Shown one piece after another: positions 17,768-26,776 of a stretch of 64,000 nt of DNA (position 1 is its first letter; every line of letters starts with the position of its first letter). The notes under the pieces were generated by a model, which saw only the letters and a program-made list of their open reading frames with translations, did no database searches and was not told the DNA's origin. The DNA comes from Lewinella sp. LCG006. Its GTDB lineage: Bacteria > Bacteroidota > Bacteroidia > Chitinophagales > Saprospiraceae. Where the stretch lies: contig NZ_CP160680.1 of the NCBI RefSeq assembly GCF_040784935.1, positions 1,293,501-1,357,500 of the forward strand, read 5' to 3'. The translations under genes and the position numbers were made by a program.

Positions 17768-19036
17768 CTAAGCTGCTTTCAAACGGGCCAACTTGGACCG
17801 TCCCAACTTCTCTTCCGCATAGCTGGCCGAAATTTCAAAAGTTGTGACTTCCTTTTGTCCTGGTAGTTCAAACATGGCGTCCGTCATGATGGCTTCACAA
17901 ATGGAACGCAAACCACGGGCGCCGAGATTAAACGCTAGTGCTTTTTCGGCGATCAATACAATGGCGTCTTCGGTAAAGCTGAGTTCGATACCTTCTAATT
18001 CGAACAGCTTCTTGTATTGACGTACTAAAGAATTTTTGGGTTCCGTCAAAATCCGAATTAAAGACTCCTTGTCCAGTGGATCAAGGTAGGTAAGGATTGG
18101 CAAACGGCCCAGCAGTTCGGGAATCAAGCCAAAAGACTTGAGATCTTGATGGTTGACATAGCTCAGCATGTTTTCCCGATCAATTTTTTCCTTGGCATCA
18201 CCACGGTAACCGATGACTTGGGTGTTTAAACGACGGCTGATGACTTTTTCAATGCCATCAAATGCACCGCCACACACAAAGAGGATGTTGCTGGTATTGA
18301 TTTTTACCAACTTTTGCTCTGGGTGTTTGCGCCCTCCCTGAGGGGGAACATTCACATCCGTACCTTCCAGCATTTTCAGCAAAGCCTGCTGCACACCTTC
18401 CCCTGATACATCACGGGTAATACTGGGGTTATCGGATTTGCGAGCAACTTTATCTATTTCATCTATATATACAATGCCACGCTCGGCGGCAGCAACGTCA
18501 TAATCACATACCTGCAATAATCGACTAAGAATACTCTCCACATCTTCTCCTACGTAGCCTGCTTCCGTAAATACTGTCGCATCAACGATAGCAAAGGGAA
18601 CATTGAGCAAACGAGCAATCGTCTTGGCTAGTAATGTTTTACCTGTACCCGTACGCCCAACAAAAACGATATTGCTTTTTTCAATCTCTACCCCATCATC
18701 AGCTGTTGGTTGAGCCAAACGCTTATAATGGTTATACACCGCTACCGAAATGACTTTTTTGGCATCATCTTGCCCGATGATGTATTCATCGAGATGCTTC
18801 TTGATTTGCTGTGGGTTATAATTGATCTTGCCACTGTAAACCGGTGGTTCTCCCGGTTTGCCTTCTAAAGGTGCATTAGGATTAGCGCCACCATAAAGTT
18901 CTTCTTGTACAATCTCGCCAGCCTGTTCTACACAAACTTCACAAATATGTCCTTCGATGCCAGCAATAAGGATCATCGCTTCTGACTTATCCCTGCCACA
19001 AAAAGAACAACGGTAGTTTTGTTTGGTACGACGCAT
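17768..19036 (-). CDS. clpX: ATP-dependent Clp protease ATP-binding subunit ClpX
   Basis: A 422-residue AAA+ unfoldase that delivers substrates to ClpP. The N-terminal zinc-binding domain has C10, C13, C32 and C35. Walker A is GRTGTGKT, Walker B IVYIDEID, the pore-1 loop EAGYVGED, the RKH loop GGRKHPEQ, and sensor 2 lies in NLGARGLR. The ClpP-docking tripeptide appears to be IGY (in TQVIGYRG) rather than the usual IGF. It lies downstream of clpP on the same strand, separated by 285 bases that hold a long inverted repeat. Confidence 0.97.
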   Translation of the reverse strand: MRRTKQNYRCSFCGRDKSEAMILIAGIEGHICEVCVEQAGEIVQEELYGGANPNAPLEGKPGEPPVYSGKINYNPQQIKKHLDEYIIGQDDAKKVISVAVYNHYKRLAQPTADDGVEIEKSNIVFVGRTGTGKTLLAKTIARLLNVPFAIVDATVFTEAGYVGEDVESILSRLLQVCDYDVAAAERGIVYIDEIDKVARKSDNPSITRDVSGEGVQQALLKMLEGTDVNVPPQGGRKHPEQKLVKINTSNILFVCGGAFDGIEKVISRRLNTQVIGYRGDAKEKIDRENMLSYVNHQDLKSFGLIPELLGRLPILTYLDPLDKESLIRILTEPKNSLVRQYKKLFELEGIELSFTEDAIVLIAEKALAFNLGARGLRSICEAIMTDAMFELPGQKEVTTFEISASYAEEKLGRSKLARLKAA

Positions 19037-19121
19037 AACACTTTTTTAAAATTCTTCTTTTACTAAAAAATAAAAGAACCCACATTAAGAAGTTCTCTAA
19101 AGATACTCATAAAAACAGCAC

Positions 19122-19282
19122 AAAAATGAATTGAGCCTTCGTTTTGCAAATAGATGACTAAGCGTCCAGTTCTCCCCGAAGGAATCACTAAGTGAGATAC
19201 TTATGAGAAAACCTGCTCGCCAAACGGGTAAGCAAGCGTGTCAACTATTTGAAAAACCTTAAAGAAGGCTCAATTCATTTTT
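19122..19282. repeat. Long inverted repeat between clpP and clpX (MITE-like)
   Basis: A 19-bp perfect inverted pair (AAAAATGAATTGAGCCTTC at 19122-19140 and its complement at 19264-19282). The arms continue imperfectly inward: GTTTTGCAAATAGATGACTAA on the left against the complement of the bases before 19264, reading GTTTTTCAAATAGTTGACA. The total is 161 bases with arms of about 45. It fills most of the clpP-clpX gap. Confidence 0.7.
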
Positions 19283-19321
19283 TGCGCAATAAATGGCTGG
19301 GTTCTTATCCAGCCTTTACAG

Positions 19322-20032
19322 TTATTTCTCTTCGCGAGAGCTGTTGCGGTCGAGTACTTCGTCCACCAGGCCGTAAGCTTTTGCTTCACCTGCAACCATC
19401 CAATTATCACGATCACAATCCTTCTCGATGGTATCGTAATCTTGTCCGGTGTGGTGTGCCAGGATGTCGTAAAGCTCTTTCTGCATCTGCTTGATGAGCT
19501 TGTAGCTAATTTCCATATCAGAAACCTGACCCTGCATACCACCCAAAGGCTGGTGAATCATCACGCGGCTGTGCGCCAAACAAGTACGCTTACCTTTGGT
19601 ACCAGCAGCAAGTAATACTGCACCCATGGAAGCTGCCAAACCGGTACAAATCGTACCTACGTCTGGGGCTACGTACTGCATGGTATCATAAATCCCTAAT
19701 CCAGCGATCACCGAACCACCAGGGCTATTGATAAACATCTGTACATCCCGCTTGGGGTCAGTAGATTCAAGGAAAAGCAACTGAGCCTGAATAACGTTGG
19801 CTACATAATCATTTACGGGTACTCCCATAAAGATGATACGGTCCATCATCAGGCGGCTGAATACATCCAGACCTACGATATTCATTTGGCGTTCCTCAAT
19901 AACATTAGGAGTAAAACCCTGAATATTAGGTGCCATAACCGGGCCAGACTTCTCAGCATATTTTTCAAGATGCATGCTACTCATACCCAAATGTTGGGTA
20001 GCATACTTCATGAATTCATTCTTATGAAACAT
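19322..20032 (-). CDS. clpP: ATP-dependent Clp protease proteolytic subunit
   Basis: A 236-residue serine peptidase forming the double-heptamer ClpP chamber. The catalytic triad is S135 (GLAASMGAVL), H160 (SRVMIHQP) and D209 (CDRDNW). The first 40 residues are longer than in E. coli and probably include a propeptide removed by self-cleavage. The start at 20032 is supported by the AT-rich gap before it; an internal ATG at codon 8 is the alternative. It sits 58 bases downstream of tig, the usual tig-clpP-clpX order. Confidence 0.96.
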   Translation of the reverse strand: MFHKNEFMKYATQHLGMSSMHLEKYAEKSGPVMAPNIQGFTPNVIEERQMNIVGLDVFSRLMMDRIIFMGVPVNDYVANVIQAQLLFLESTDPKRDVQMFINSPGGSVIAGLGIYDTMQYVAPDVGTICTGLAASMGAVLLAAGTKGKRTCLAHSRVMIHQPLGGMQGQVSDMEISYKLIKQMQKELYDILAHHTGQDYDTIEKDCDRDNWMVAGEAKAYGLVDEVLDRNSSREEK

Positions 20033-20090
20033 GTAGGTTAATTTTTATTACTTCTTATTAACAACAAGCAGCCCGGGAGGTTGACTTGAA

Positions 20091-21509
20091 CTACTCTTCT
20101 TCTTCAAGAAGGAGGTTTTGGGCCTCATTTTCCGCCTGAATCTTGGCTACAATTTCCTGCAATTCATCGGGGGTAATCACCTTATCGGTTAAGGTAAATT
20201 CTTCTTGTATGCGGATGCTGAGTTTATCGTTCATCAGTTCATCGAACTTATCGCGAACGCTTTTCTCCTCCTTCATCATACGATCAACCATACCGTTGAT
20301 CATCTCATCACCTAACCACTCGGGGCGCTGGCCACCAAAATAGCCCATCACTTGTTGGGCAAAACCTTGGCGTACCTCTTCAGGCTTCACTTCCAGTTCA
20401 AACTGCTTGACGAGTTTCTCCCGGATCAAGGTCCATTGCAATCCTTTTACGAAGCCTTCAAAACCAGCTTCGACGCTTGCTGGCGTATTCTTTTCGTTAG
20501 AAACCAGCAACCAACGCTTGAGGAAGGTCTCTGGAAATACGACTTGATTCTTCTCCATCAATAGATCCTGGGCCGAGCGGAACAAAAGTGCGTTGGTTTG
20601 TCCTTCGAAATAACCACGGTAATCTTGCTGGATTTTAGCCAGCGCTTCCTCCTCACTGCTTACATCTCCTTCCCCAAAAGCTTTCTGAAAGAAATCTTCA
20701 TCCAGTTCCGCTAGCTTATGGCGGCTAATCTTATCGATGGTTAAAGAAAAAGCTTCAGAAATATCGCGATCATCGTCTTCGTCCAAACCTAAAAGGTACT
20801 TACGTACATGTTCTTCACTGGTTTTTGCTTCGAGATTGAAAACGTCCAAGATCGCCGTATCACCAATTTTCTTACCTAAAAATGCCTCTCTGGCATCGTC
20901 GGTGATATTCTCAATAAAAAGGGTGAATTCGTTTTCGATACCCCCTTCTTTAGGCTCCTCTCCTTCCAGCTCTACTGCTTTGAGGGTAATGATGTCGCGC
21001 TCCGCTACCGCGTCTTCTACTTCTTCAGACACGCCAAAACGACGACGTAGGTTCATCAACTCTTCCGCAAGTGTAGCTGCATCAGGTTCTACCACATATT
21101 TCTCCAGGGTTTCCTCATTGCCCAAGCCCTGCACCTCAAATTGTGGTGCCAGCCCCAGGTCAAACTTGAAAACGTAATCGCCTAAATTAGAAACACTGAA
21201 TTCAAACTCTTCCTGCTCTTCAGAAGGGATAGGCTGCCCCAGAAAATCGATCTCAGCATCTTCGGCGTAAAGAAATTTAGACATTTCTTCCTGCAACTCC
21301 TTGTTAACAACTTCCGCCAGGATGCTGCGTCCGAACATTTTCCGTACCACCGACATCGGGATATTTCCTTTGCGGAATCCCTTGAGGCTAGCCTGTTTAC
21401 GGTAACGCTTGAGTTCTTTCTGAAAATCTGCTAAATAATCTTCCTTCGCAACGGTCACCGTAAGGGCAACGTTCAAAGCATCGATATCCTCTCGTGCAAT
21501 AGTAGCCAT
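20091..21509 (-). CDS. tig: Trigger factor (ribosome-associated chaperone)
   Basis: 472 residues. The ribosome-binding loop signature is present near residue 44 as GFRKGNIP (consensus GFRxGxxP), within a typical N-terminal domain. The middle PPIase-like domain looks diverged, as in other Bacteroidota, and the C-terminal arms are long and acidic, ending in LLLEEEE. It assists folding of nascent chains at the ribosome exit tunnel. First gene of the tig-clpP-clpX group. Confidence 0.93.
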   Translation of the reverse strand: MATIAREDIDALNVALTVTVAKEDYLADFQKELKRYRKQASLKGFRKGNIPMSVVRKMFGRSILAEVVNKELQEEMSKFLYAEDAEIDFLGQPIPSEEQEEFEFSVSNLGDYVFKFDLGLAPQFEVQGLGNEETLEKYVVEPDAATLAEELMNLRRRFGVSEEVEDAVAERDIITLKAVELEGEEPKEGGIENEFTLFIENITDDAREAFLGKKIGDTAILDVFNLEAKTSEEHVRKYLLGLDEDDDRDISEAFSLTIDKISRHKLAELDEDFFQKAFGEGDVSSEEEALAKIQQDYRGYFEGQTNALLFRSAQDLLMEKNQVVFPETFLKRWLLVSNEKNTPASVEAGFEGFVKGLQWTLIREKLVKQFELEVKPEEVRQGFAQQVMGYFGGQRPEWLGDEMINGMVDRMMKEEKSVRDKFDELMNDKLSIRIQEEFTLTDKVITPDELQEIVAKIQAENEAQNLLLEEEE

Positions 21510-21636
21510 AGAATATTAGACAAGTATAATGTGCAAAAATTTGATCGTTCGTTATTGACCAACAACTCAATGAGATCTACAGTTGTGTCGACGATCATTA
21601 TTCAAATGCCACCTACCATATTGAATGGTTTCGGAC

Positions 21637-21675
21637 AAAAAAAGGATGGCAGCGAACCTACTCACTCCATCCTTT
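21637..21675 (-). terminator. Terminator downstream of tRNA-Leu
   Basis: AAAGGATGG (21641-21649) and CCATCCTTT (21667-21675) form a 9-bp stem. On the - strand it is followed by seven T residues (A run at 21637-21643). It lies about 50 bases past the 3' end of the tRNA. Confidence 0.7.
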
Positions 21676-21725
21676 CGATATATTCTGTATAAAGAGCCCA
21701 ACTAGGAACTCTTTTTTTCTGTATG

Positions 21726-21807
21726 TGCGGGTGGAGGGACTTGAACCCCCACGCCGTGAAGCACTAGATCCTAAGTCTAGCATGTCTACCAATTTCATCA
21801 CACCCGC
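21726..21807 (-). tRNA. tRNA-Leu (anticodon UAG)
   Basis: An 82-base cloverleaf on the - strand: acceptor stem GCGGGTG/CACCCGC, D-arm ATTGGTAGAC, anticodon stem CTAGA/TCTAG with loop CTTAGGA (anticodon TAG), a long class II variable arm (TGCTTCACGGCGT) and T-arm GTGGGGGTTCAAGTCCCTC. CCA is not encoded. It reads CUN leucine codons. Confidence 0.96.
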
Positions 21808-22035
21808 AATAAATACCAAGTAAGCAACCTGTGAAGCCTACTGCTTTGTTAAAAAGCGACGCAAAAATACACCTTATTTTCTTAACAATCCAATTTTTTA
21901 AACAAGTTTTTTACTTCAAGATTGTTTTTCCTGGACTCCATGCTCCGTTGGCAGGGTTTGAAACCTACGGAGCAGGGAGCATCGTGATATATAAATAACG
22001 AGGAACCAACAAAAAGAAACTTTTTGAGACTGCCT

Positions 22036-22800
22036 TCACCAACTCAACCGAGTAGCCTTACCGTTGCCTAAACTTTCCAAATTCCCCACATAAACCGCTT
22101 TTACCCCATTCGCTATCGCCGCGAAAGCATTGTCCAATTTGGGCAGCATCCCAGAATGGACAATGCCTTCTTGTTTCAGTTCCGCGTAGCTTGTGGGGTT
22201 CAGGTGCCCAATTACACTTTTATTATCCTCTGCATCCATCAAGACACCAGGTTTTTCAAAGCAGTAAAGCAGTTCAACCTCATAGGCCGCTGCCAGTGCT
22301 ACGGCAATGCTGGAAGCGATGGTATCCGCATTGGTATTCAATAGTTGCCCCTGCTTATCGTGGGTGATGGCACAACATACCGGGGAGAAGCCCCCCTCCA
22401 GCAGCGACTTAAAACCTGCGGTATTAACCGCATCAATATCTCCGGCGAAGCCGTAGTCGATATCCTTGACGATCCGTTTATGCGCCCGGATGAGGTTGCC
22501 GTCGGCTCCAGTAACGCCCAGGGCGTTGCAGTTTTTGGCTTGTAGTTGAGCCACCAGCTGCTTATTGAGTAAACCAGCGTAGACCATCGTGACAACTTCC
22601 AGTGTAGCGGCATCTGTAATCCGGCGACCATTGACCATTTTGGCTTCGTGGCCCATCTTTTTGAGCAGATCACTGGCTTCACGGCCGCCCCCGTGCACCA
22701 GTATGGCAGGGCTTTGGTAATCAGCAAAAAACGAAAGCGCCTGGTCCAATGCCAGAGGGTCGGCCAAAACATTGCCACCAATTTTGAGAATACGTAACAT
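22036..22800 (-). CDS. argB: Acetylglutamate (or succinylglutamate) kinase
   Basis: A 254-residue amino-acid-kinase-fold enzyme that phosphorylates N-acylglutamate, the second step of arginine synthesis. Motifs: KIGGNV near the N-terminus (phosphate binding), VHGGGREASDLL (acylglutamate binding) and LLNTNADTIASSIA towards the C-terminus. The start at 22800 (MLRILKIGGNV) is chosen because kinases of this family begin just before the K-x-G-G motif; the in-frame extension to 22821 adds seven residues. In Bacteroidota with a succinyl-type ArgF', as here at 24998-25942, the true substrate may be N-succinylglutamate. Confidence 0.92.
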   Translation of the reverse strand: MLRILKIGGNVLADPLALDQALSFFADYQSPAILVHGGGREASDLLKKMGHEAKMVNGRRITDAATLEVVTMVYAGLLNKQLVAQLQAKNCNALGVTGADGNLIRAHKRIVKDIDYGFAGDIDAVNTAGFKSLLEGGFSPVCCAITHDKQGQLLNTNADTIASSIAVALAAAYEVELLYCFEKPGVLMDAEDNKSVIGHLNPTSYAELKQEGIVHSGMLPKLDNAFAAIANGVKAVYVGNLESLGNGKATRLSW

Positions 22801-22823
22801 ACGGCTGCTTTTGTACAGCAAAA

Positions 22824-24074
22824 CTAATACCGCGCGGTGACAATCTCCAGTAAGGTATGAGATTCTTTGCTCACAAAAATCTCCAACTCCTTGTTCAAAA
22901 GCCCCGTCGAGTAAAATTTGGACGGAGCAGTCAGTTTTTTAATACCATACCGATTAGGCTGCAAAATCAGGTAGGCAGTGCCATATTCTTCCGCCATATC
23001 CCGGATTCTGACCTTGACCCTGATCTTCTTGCGGTTGGCAATATCTTTGCCTATTTTCAGGTAACCAGGTAGAAAAGCAATAGCGGAAATGATGCCGTAA
23101 AAAGTCAGGCAGATTAAAAACACGTAGCCCAATGTTGCCGCTCCGCCAGAAAAGATAGCGGCAATGATGAAGCCAAATAGAAAAAATCCTGCCAACAAAA
23201 ACAACTGCTTGACGATACTTTGGCGAGCATCATAAAGTGCAAAAATATCCTTGGAGGTCATTTCTTCCACCTTGGAGTTGCCTTGCTCTTTGGCGGAAAA
23301 ATTACTGGAGGTGTTGGTGGATGTTGATGTATAGGTGTTTGACTGATGATCGGTAGTTGGTTCTTGATGATGAGTTTCGGCAGCTGATCCGGTAAAATTG
23401 GCTTGTGCCGAAGCGGTGCGCGCCTGCGAATTTGCGGCATCAGCCGTTTCAAATTGCCTTCCTTTATGCAGGTAAGCGGCTATTTCTGTAAACAAAACCT
23501 GGTTGGCAGGTGTAGCAGCAATGGTTTTCTGGTAATAGGCCAAGGTATAGAGGAGTGGAAAATTTTCTTTGCTTACCGCCTTGCTCCTGATGTCTTCTTC
23601 CCAATCCAGTTTAAGAAACTTACCAAAGTACACTTTCAATAATTCGCTGAAGAGTGATTTCTGCACATTTTTCGGCAAGTACTCCGGTGACATATTGTAC
23701 AAAAAGGCCTTTCCGAAAATCCGTCGTTGGGTTTCCTCCTCCTTATTTACGCTGGAATGTGCCACCCAGGAATAAATACAAAAACCAATCAGGGCCAAAC
23801 CCAGCAACATGTAAATAGCCTTCATCACCCCACCCGAAGAGGGAAAACTGGAAGCGTACATCAATCCTCCAATCCCAAGAAGTCCAAAGTGAATTTTTGC
23901 GTAAGCATGTAAAATATCTTTGCCCCCCATTGGAATTTCTATCCCCAGATTGTCACTGATTTTGTAGATACAACTCGTGGGAAACAAAGGTAAACCAAGG
24001 ATAAAAAAACGAGTTCTGAGGCTCTGCCCATGGTAACTGTTACGTCCAGGCATATTGATGACTCCTATTCTCAT
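22824..24074 (-). CDS. Membrane protein of unknown function
   Basis: 416 residues, unrecognised. Visible features: a short polar start, a hydrophobic hairpin of two helices at about 62-78 and 84-105, a soluble region of about 150 residues including a Ser/Thr/Asn-rich low-complexity linker (QSNTYTSTSTNTSSN), then a second pair of helices (about residues 287-340, IVKQLFLLAGFFLFGFIIAAIF... and VFLICLTFYGIISAIAFLPGYL) and a basic C-terminal domain. It probably sits in the inner membrane. Its stop lies 23 bases upstream of the argB start, so the two may be cotranscribed, though a metabolic link is not evident. ATGs at codons 1 and 8 are both possible starts. Confidence 0.7.
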   Translation of the reverse strand: MRIGVINMPGRNSYHGQSLRTRFFILGLPLFPTSCIYKISDNLGIEIPMGGKDILHAYAKIHFGLLGIGGLMYASSFPSSGGVMKAIYMLLGLALIGFCIYSWVAHSSVNKEEETQRRIFGKAFLYNMSPEYLPKNVQKSLFSELLKVYFGKFLKLDWEEDIRSKAVSKENFPLLYTLAYYQKTIAATPANQVLFTEIAAYLHKGRQFETADAANSQARTASAQANFTGSAAETHHQEPTTDHQSNTYTSTSTNTSSNFSAKEQGNSKVEEMTSKDIFALYDARQSIVKQLFLLAGFFLFGFIIAAIFSGGAATLGYVFLICLTFYGIISAIAFLPGYLKIGKDIANRKKIRVKVRIRDMAEEYGTAYLILQPNRYGIKKLTAPSKFYSTGLLNKELEIFVSKESHTLLEIVTARY

Positions 24075-24284
24075 GTTCTAAGTCTTTTTCTTTGTGACAA
24101 TTTTTGTTGTGTATGTACACTTCTATTGCTTAGAGAAGAAATGAGTAACCAACACAATCTGACTAAAAGTGTATCATGGATCAATACGCCGGTCTTTCTT
24201 ATCAAGAAAAGTAATTCCACCCTATTTCGTAAAAAATCGTTATTTTTCTAAAACGCCCTAATCACCACCACCAAATCGTCCCCG

Positions 24285-24950
24285 ATGAAGTCTAAATTTT
24301 TCCTTCCCGCTAAATACAAAGCAGCTATAGTGTTGCTTCTGATGATTACAATGTTGTTGGGAGGTATTCTCCTCGAACGACATTTTTTTCAAAAAATCAA
24401 CTCCGCCTCTACTGCATTGTTCGAAGATCGGCTAATGCCCTCCACTTTCGTTTACCATCTTACCGATTTTATTCATCAGCGGCACCGGGTGGTTGAGAAA
24501 ACTATCCTGATTCCGTCGTCCAAGCCAACCGCTCCAACAATTGATGAAATTAGCACTTATCGCCAGCAGATGGATTCGATTATGGTTGCTTTCCAAAGCA
24601 CCTTTTTAGTAAAAGAGGAAATGATGTCTTTAGAACGATTGAAAACTGCCTTGAAAACATACGAAAATGTAGAGCAGCAATTGCTATCAACACCTGCTAC
24701 TGATAAAAACATCAAAGATTTAGAGTTCCATCTTGATGCCATTCGTACCGAATTATTTATGCTTAGCAACATCCAAACCACGGTAGGCAAAGAACTCCTC
24801 ACAGACTCTGACCACGTAGTGGCTACGGCTTATGCTTTGAACAAATTCCAGATCAGCATCTTAATCATCTGCTGCCTTATTGCCCAGGTATTTATTCTGC
24901 GTTCTAAAATCGTTCGTTCACCAATCCCACAGCAGCCCAACCTTAATTAA
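24285..24950 (+). CDS. Orphan four-helix-bundle (4HB_MCP-like) sensor protein
   Basis: 221 residues: an N-terminal membrane helix (about 12-30), a roughly 145-residue helical periplasmic region resembling the 4HB_MCP ligand-binding domain of chemoreceptors, then a second membrane helix (about 188-206) and a short cytoplasmic tail. No HAMP, kinase, methyl-accepting or cyclase domain follows, so any signal must pass through a partner. It is the only + strand gene among the arginine genes and overlaps none of them. Confidence 0.65.
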   Translation: MKSKFFLPAKYKAAIVLLLMITMLLGGILLERHFFQKINSASTALFEDRLMPSTFVYHLTDFIHQRHRVVEKTILIPSSKPTAPTIDEISTYRQQMDSIMVAFQSTFLVKEEMMSLERLKTALKTYENVEQQLLSTPATDKNIKDLEFHLDAIRTELFMLSNIQTTVGKELLTDSDHVVATAYALNKFQISILIICCLIAQVFILRSKIVRSPIPQQPNLN

Positions 24951-24997
24951 GTCGGACCTAGAAAAAAATCGCAGCCAAATTTGTGGTAATTCCAATA

Positions 24998-25942
24998 CTA
25001 TCCCTTCTCTAACATCCGCTGCAATACGGCTTGCGCAGCGTAAAGTCGGTTACCGGCTTGCGGCAATACCAATGATTGTGGTCCATCCAAAACAGCATCA
25101 CTCACCACTACATTTCTACGTACCGGGAGGCAGTGCATAAAGTAGCCCTCATCCGTCAGGGTCATTTTCTCGGCAGTTACCTGCCAATCCTTCGCTATCG
25201 GCTGGGGTTTTCCGTAGGGATTTAGCGGCGACCAGTTTTTGGCGTAGATAAAATCAGCACCCGCAAATGCTTCTTCCTGATCATAAACTACGGGGGTGTC
25301 TTTCACAAAGGAGGGGTCAAGTTCATAGCCTTTAGGGTGGGTTAACACCAAATCTACCGGAGCTACTTGCATCCACTCCAGAAAGGAATTGCTCACCGCT
25401 TGGGGTAAGGCACGGGGGTGGGGCGCCCATGTGAGCACTACTTTTGGACGAATACGCTTTTTGTATTCTTCTATAGTCACCCAATCAGCCAAGCTTTGCA
25501 GCGGGTGGCGAATAGCGGATTCGAGGCTCACCACAGGCACGGTTGCATGTTTGATAAAAGCGTTCATCACCTCGTCTGCATAATCTCTGTCCTTATCCTC
25601 CAGATCAGGAAACGACCTTACGCCCAAAATATCGGCATACTGGCTCATCACTCCGGCGGCTTCGCGAATGTGTTCGGCGCTGCCGCCATTCATCACGGTT
25701 CCATCGGCAAACTCCAGTTTCCAGCCATCGGCTACGTTGAGGGTCATCACATTACAGCCCAGGTTTTTCGCCGCAAGCTCCGTACTCAGGCGGGTACGCA
25801 GGCTGGGGTTGAAAAACACCAAAATAACGGTCTTGTTCTGCCCCAATGCTTGATTGGCATAAGGTGCCTTCTTTAAGGCTAGTGCTTCCGCCACCAAACT
25901 GGCTGGATCATCAATGTCGTAGACGGAGGTAAATTGCTTCAT
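24998..25942 (-). CDS. argF': N-succinylornithine (or N-acetylornithine) carbamoyltransferase
   Basis: A 314-residue transcarbamylase: the carbamoyl-phosphate loop is SLRTR (47-51, in FFNPSLRTRLST), with HPLQ and the C-terminal HCLPVRRN motif. It closely resembles the Bacteroides ArgF' enzyme, which carbamylates N-succinylornithine instead of ornithine, including WAPHPRALPQAV and GADFIYAKNW. In the 80s loop (GGSAEH, residues 86-91) an alanine stands where, from memory of the family, succinyl enzymes have Pro and acetyl enzymes Glu, so the acyl specificity is uncertain. It acts in the arginine pathway with argB 2.2 kb away; argC, argD and argE are not in the window. Confidence 0.88.
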   Translation of the reverse strand: MKQFTSVYDIDDPASLVAEALALKKAPYANQALGQNKTVILVFFNPSLRTRLSTELAAKNLGCNVMTLNVADGWKLEFADGTVMNGGSAEHIREAAGVMSQYADILGVRSFPDLEDKDRDYADEVMNAFIKHATVPVVSLESAIRHPLQSLADWVTIEEYKKRIRPKVVLTWAPHPRALPQAVSNSFLEWMQVAPVDLVLTHPKGYELDPSFVKDTPVVYDQEEAFAGADFIYAKNWSPLNPYGKPQPIAKDWQVTAEKMTLTDEGYFMHCLPVRRNVVVSDAVLDGPQSLVLPQAGNRLYAAQAVLQRMLEKG

Positions 25943-26040
25943 CGCTATTGCTTTTCGGAGAAAGTTCCAAAAATGCAGCTTTTACGTGAAAAACAGGGAT
26001 TACAAGTAGGCAGATTTTATCGGGAGTTCCACTCGCTAAG

Positions 26041-26695
26041 GCTCGGGATGGTGCTCTCCCGATGCTCGGGATCGCGGTAGTGTTCTCCGCCTGCGGCGGT
26101 TCACGGGGGTGCTCATCCCGAAGCCTCGGGATTCGCGGGGGGGGGTCGCTAGCGCTCACGAGGTGGGGCTGCATCGGCTTTGCCGGTATTGGGAAGCCTC
26201 TGCCGCCCTTCGGACTAGGATTTTCACATAAGCTTACATTGTCCAGCGCTTTTTTTGCATCATCATCTACTAGGCCCTAGTCCTGAAAGGATGATATACG
26301 CTGGGATGGGACGTAAGTCCTATCGCCCTATCACACACAAAGGGTTTTCAAGGTCGGAAGTGAGAATTCGGAAGTCGGAAGTAATGAGATACGCGTAGCT
26401 CTTCGGGCGTATAAGGCTCTGCACACCCCCGCCAGTAGGGGAACAAGATATTGCGTTGATTAGAGGCCTAATTCCCTGGATAGTTCACGGCTAAAGCAAA
26501 GATAGTTTGAGTCTAAATATTCCAACTAGAACACAAAGAAAAGTAGTATTCCCTATCAACTGGGGCACCTAAGCCCGCTCGTCCCGAGACTTAGGGGCGA
26601 GCACAACCACGATCCCGAGCATCGGGAGAGTACCCCCGCGAATCCCGAGGCTTCGGGATGAGCCCCCCCGTGAGCGCCAGCGAACAATCCCGCGA
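26041..26695. repeat. Palindromic repeat cluster in an 830-bp gene-free region
   Basis: The region between argF' and atpG holds no convincing gene. Two GC-rich blocks, 26041-26160 and 26575-26695, are partial inverted copies. Each contains the palindromes TCCCGA-N3-TCGGGA (26057-26071; 26613-26627) and ATCCCGA-N4-TCGGGAT (26115-26132; 26642-26659). The left block also has CCGCCTGCGGCGG. A unit of about 40 bases (TCACGGGGG..GCTC, then the second palindrome, then TCGCGGGGG) matches in opposite orientation, at 26100-26139 and 26639-26675. The middle part (26170-26570) is less structured. Related copies lie at 57996-58100 and at the window end. Confidence 0.7.
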
Positions 26696-26717
26696 GTGCA
26701 ACGAGCACTACGAGCAC

Positions 26718-26752
26718 AAAAAAGGCCATCCCGCCGAAGCAGAATGACCTTT
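26718..26752 (-). terminator. Terminator of the ATP synthase operon
   Basis: AAAGGCCAT (26721-26729) pairs with ATGACCTTT (26744-26752) with one wobble. On the - strand it ends in six T residues (A run at 26718-26723). It lies 24 bases after the atpG stop codon. Confidence 0.7.
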
Positions 26753-26776
26753 TACCTTTACTTTAAACATATATCA

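Noticed and set aside
21919-21981. Hairpin TGCTCCGT/ACGGAGCA downstream of argB as terminator
   Set aside because: The stem is 8 bp but no T tract follows on the - strand, so terminator function is not supported.
22036-25942. A complete arginine biosynthesis operon
   Set aside because: Only argB and argF' are present, separated by an unknown gene and an opposite-strand gene; argC, argD, argE, argG and argH are not in the window.
26062-26280. 72-codon frame in the argF'-atpG spacer
   Set aside because: It is made of palindromic GC-rich repeats and gives a Gly/Ser/Cys-rich translation without family or start signals.
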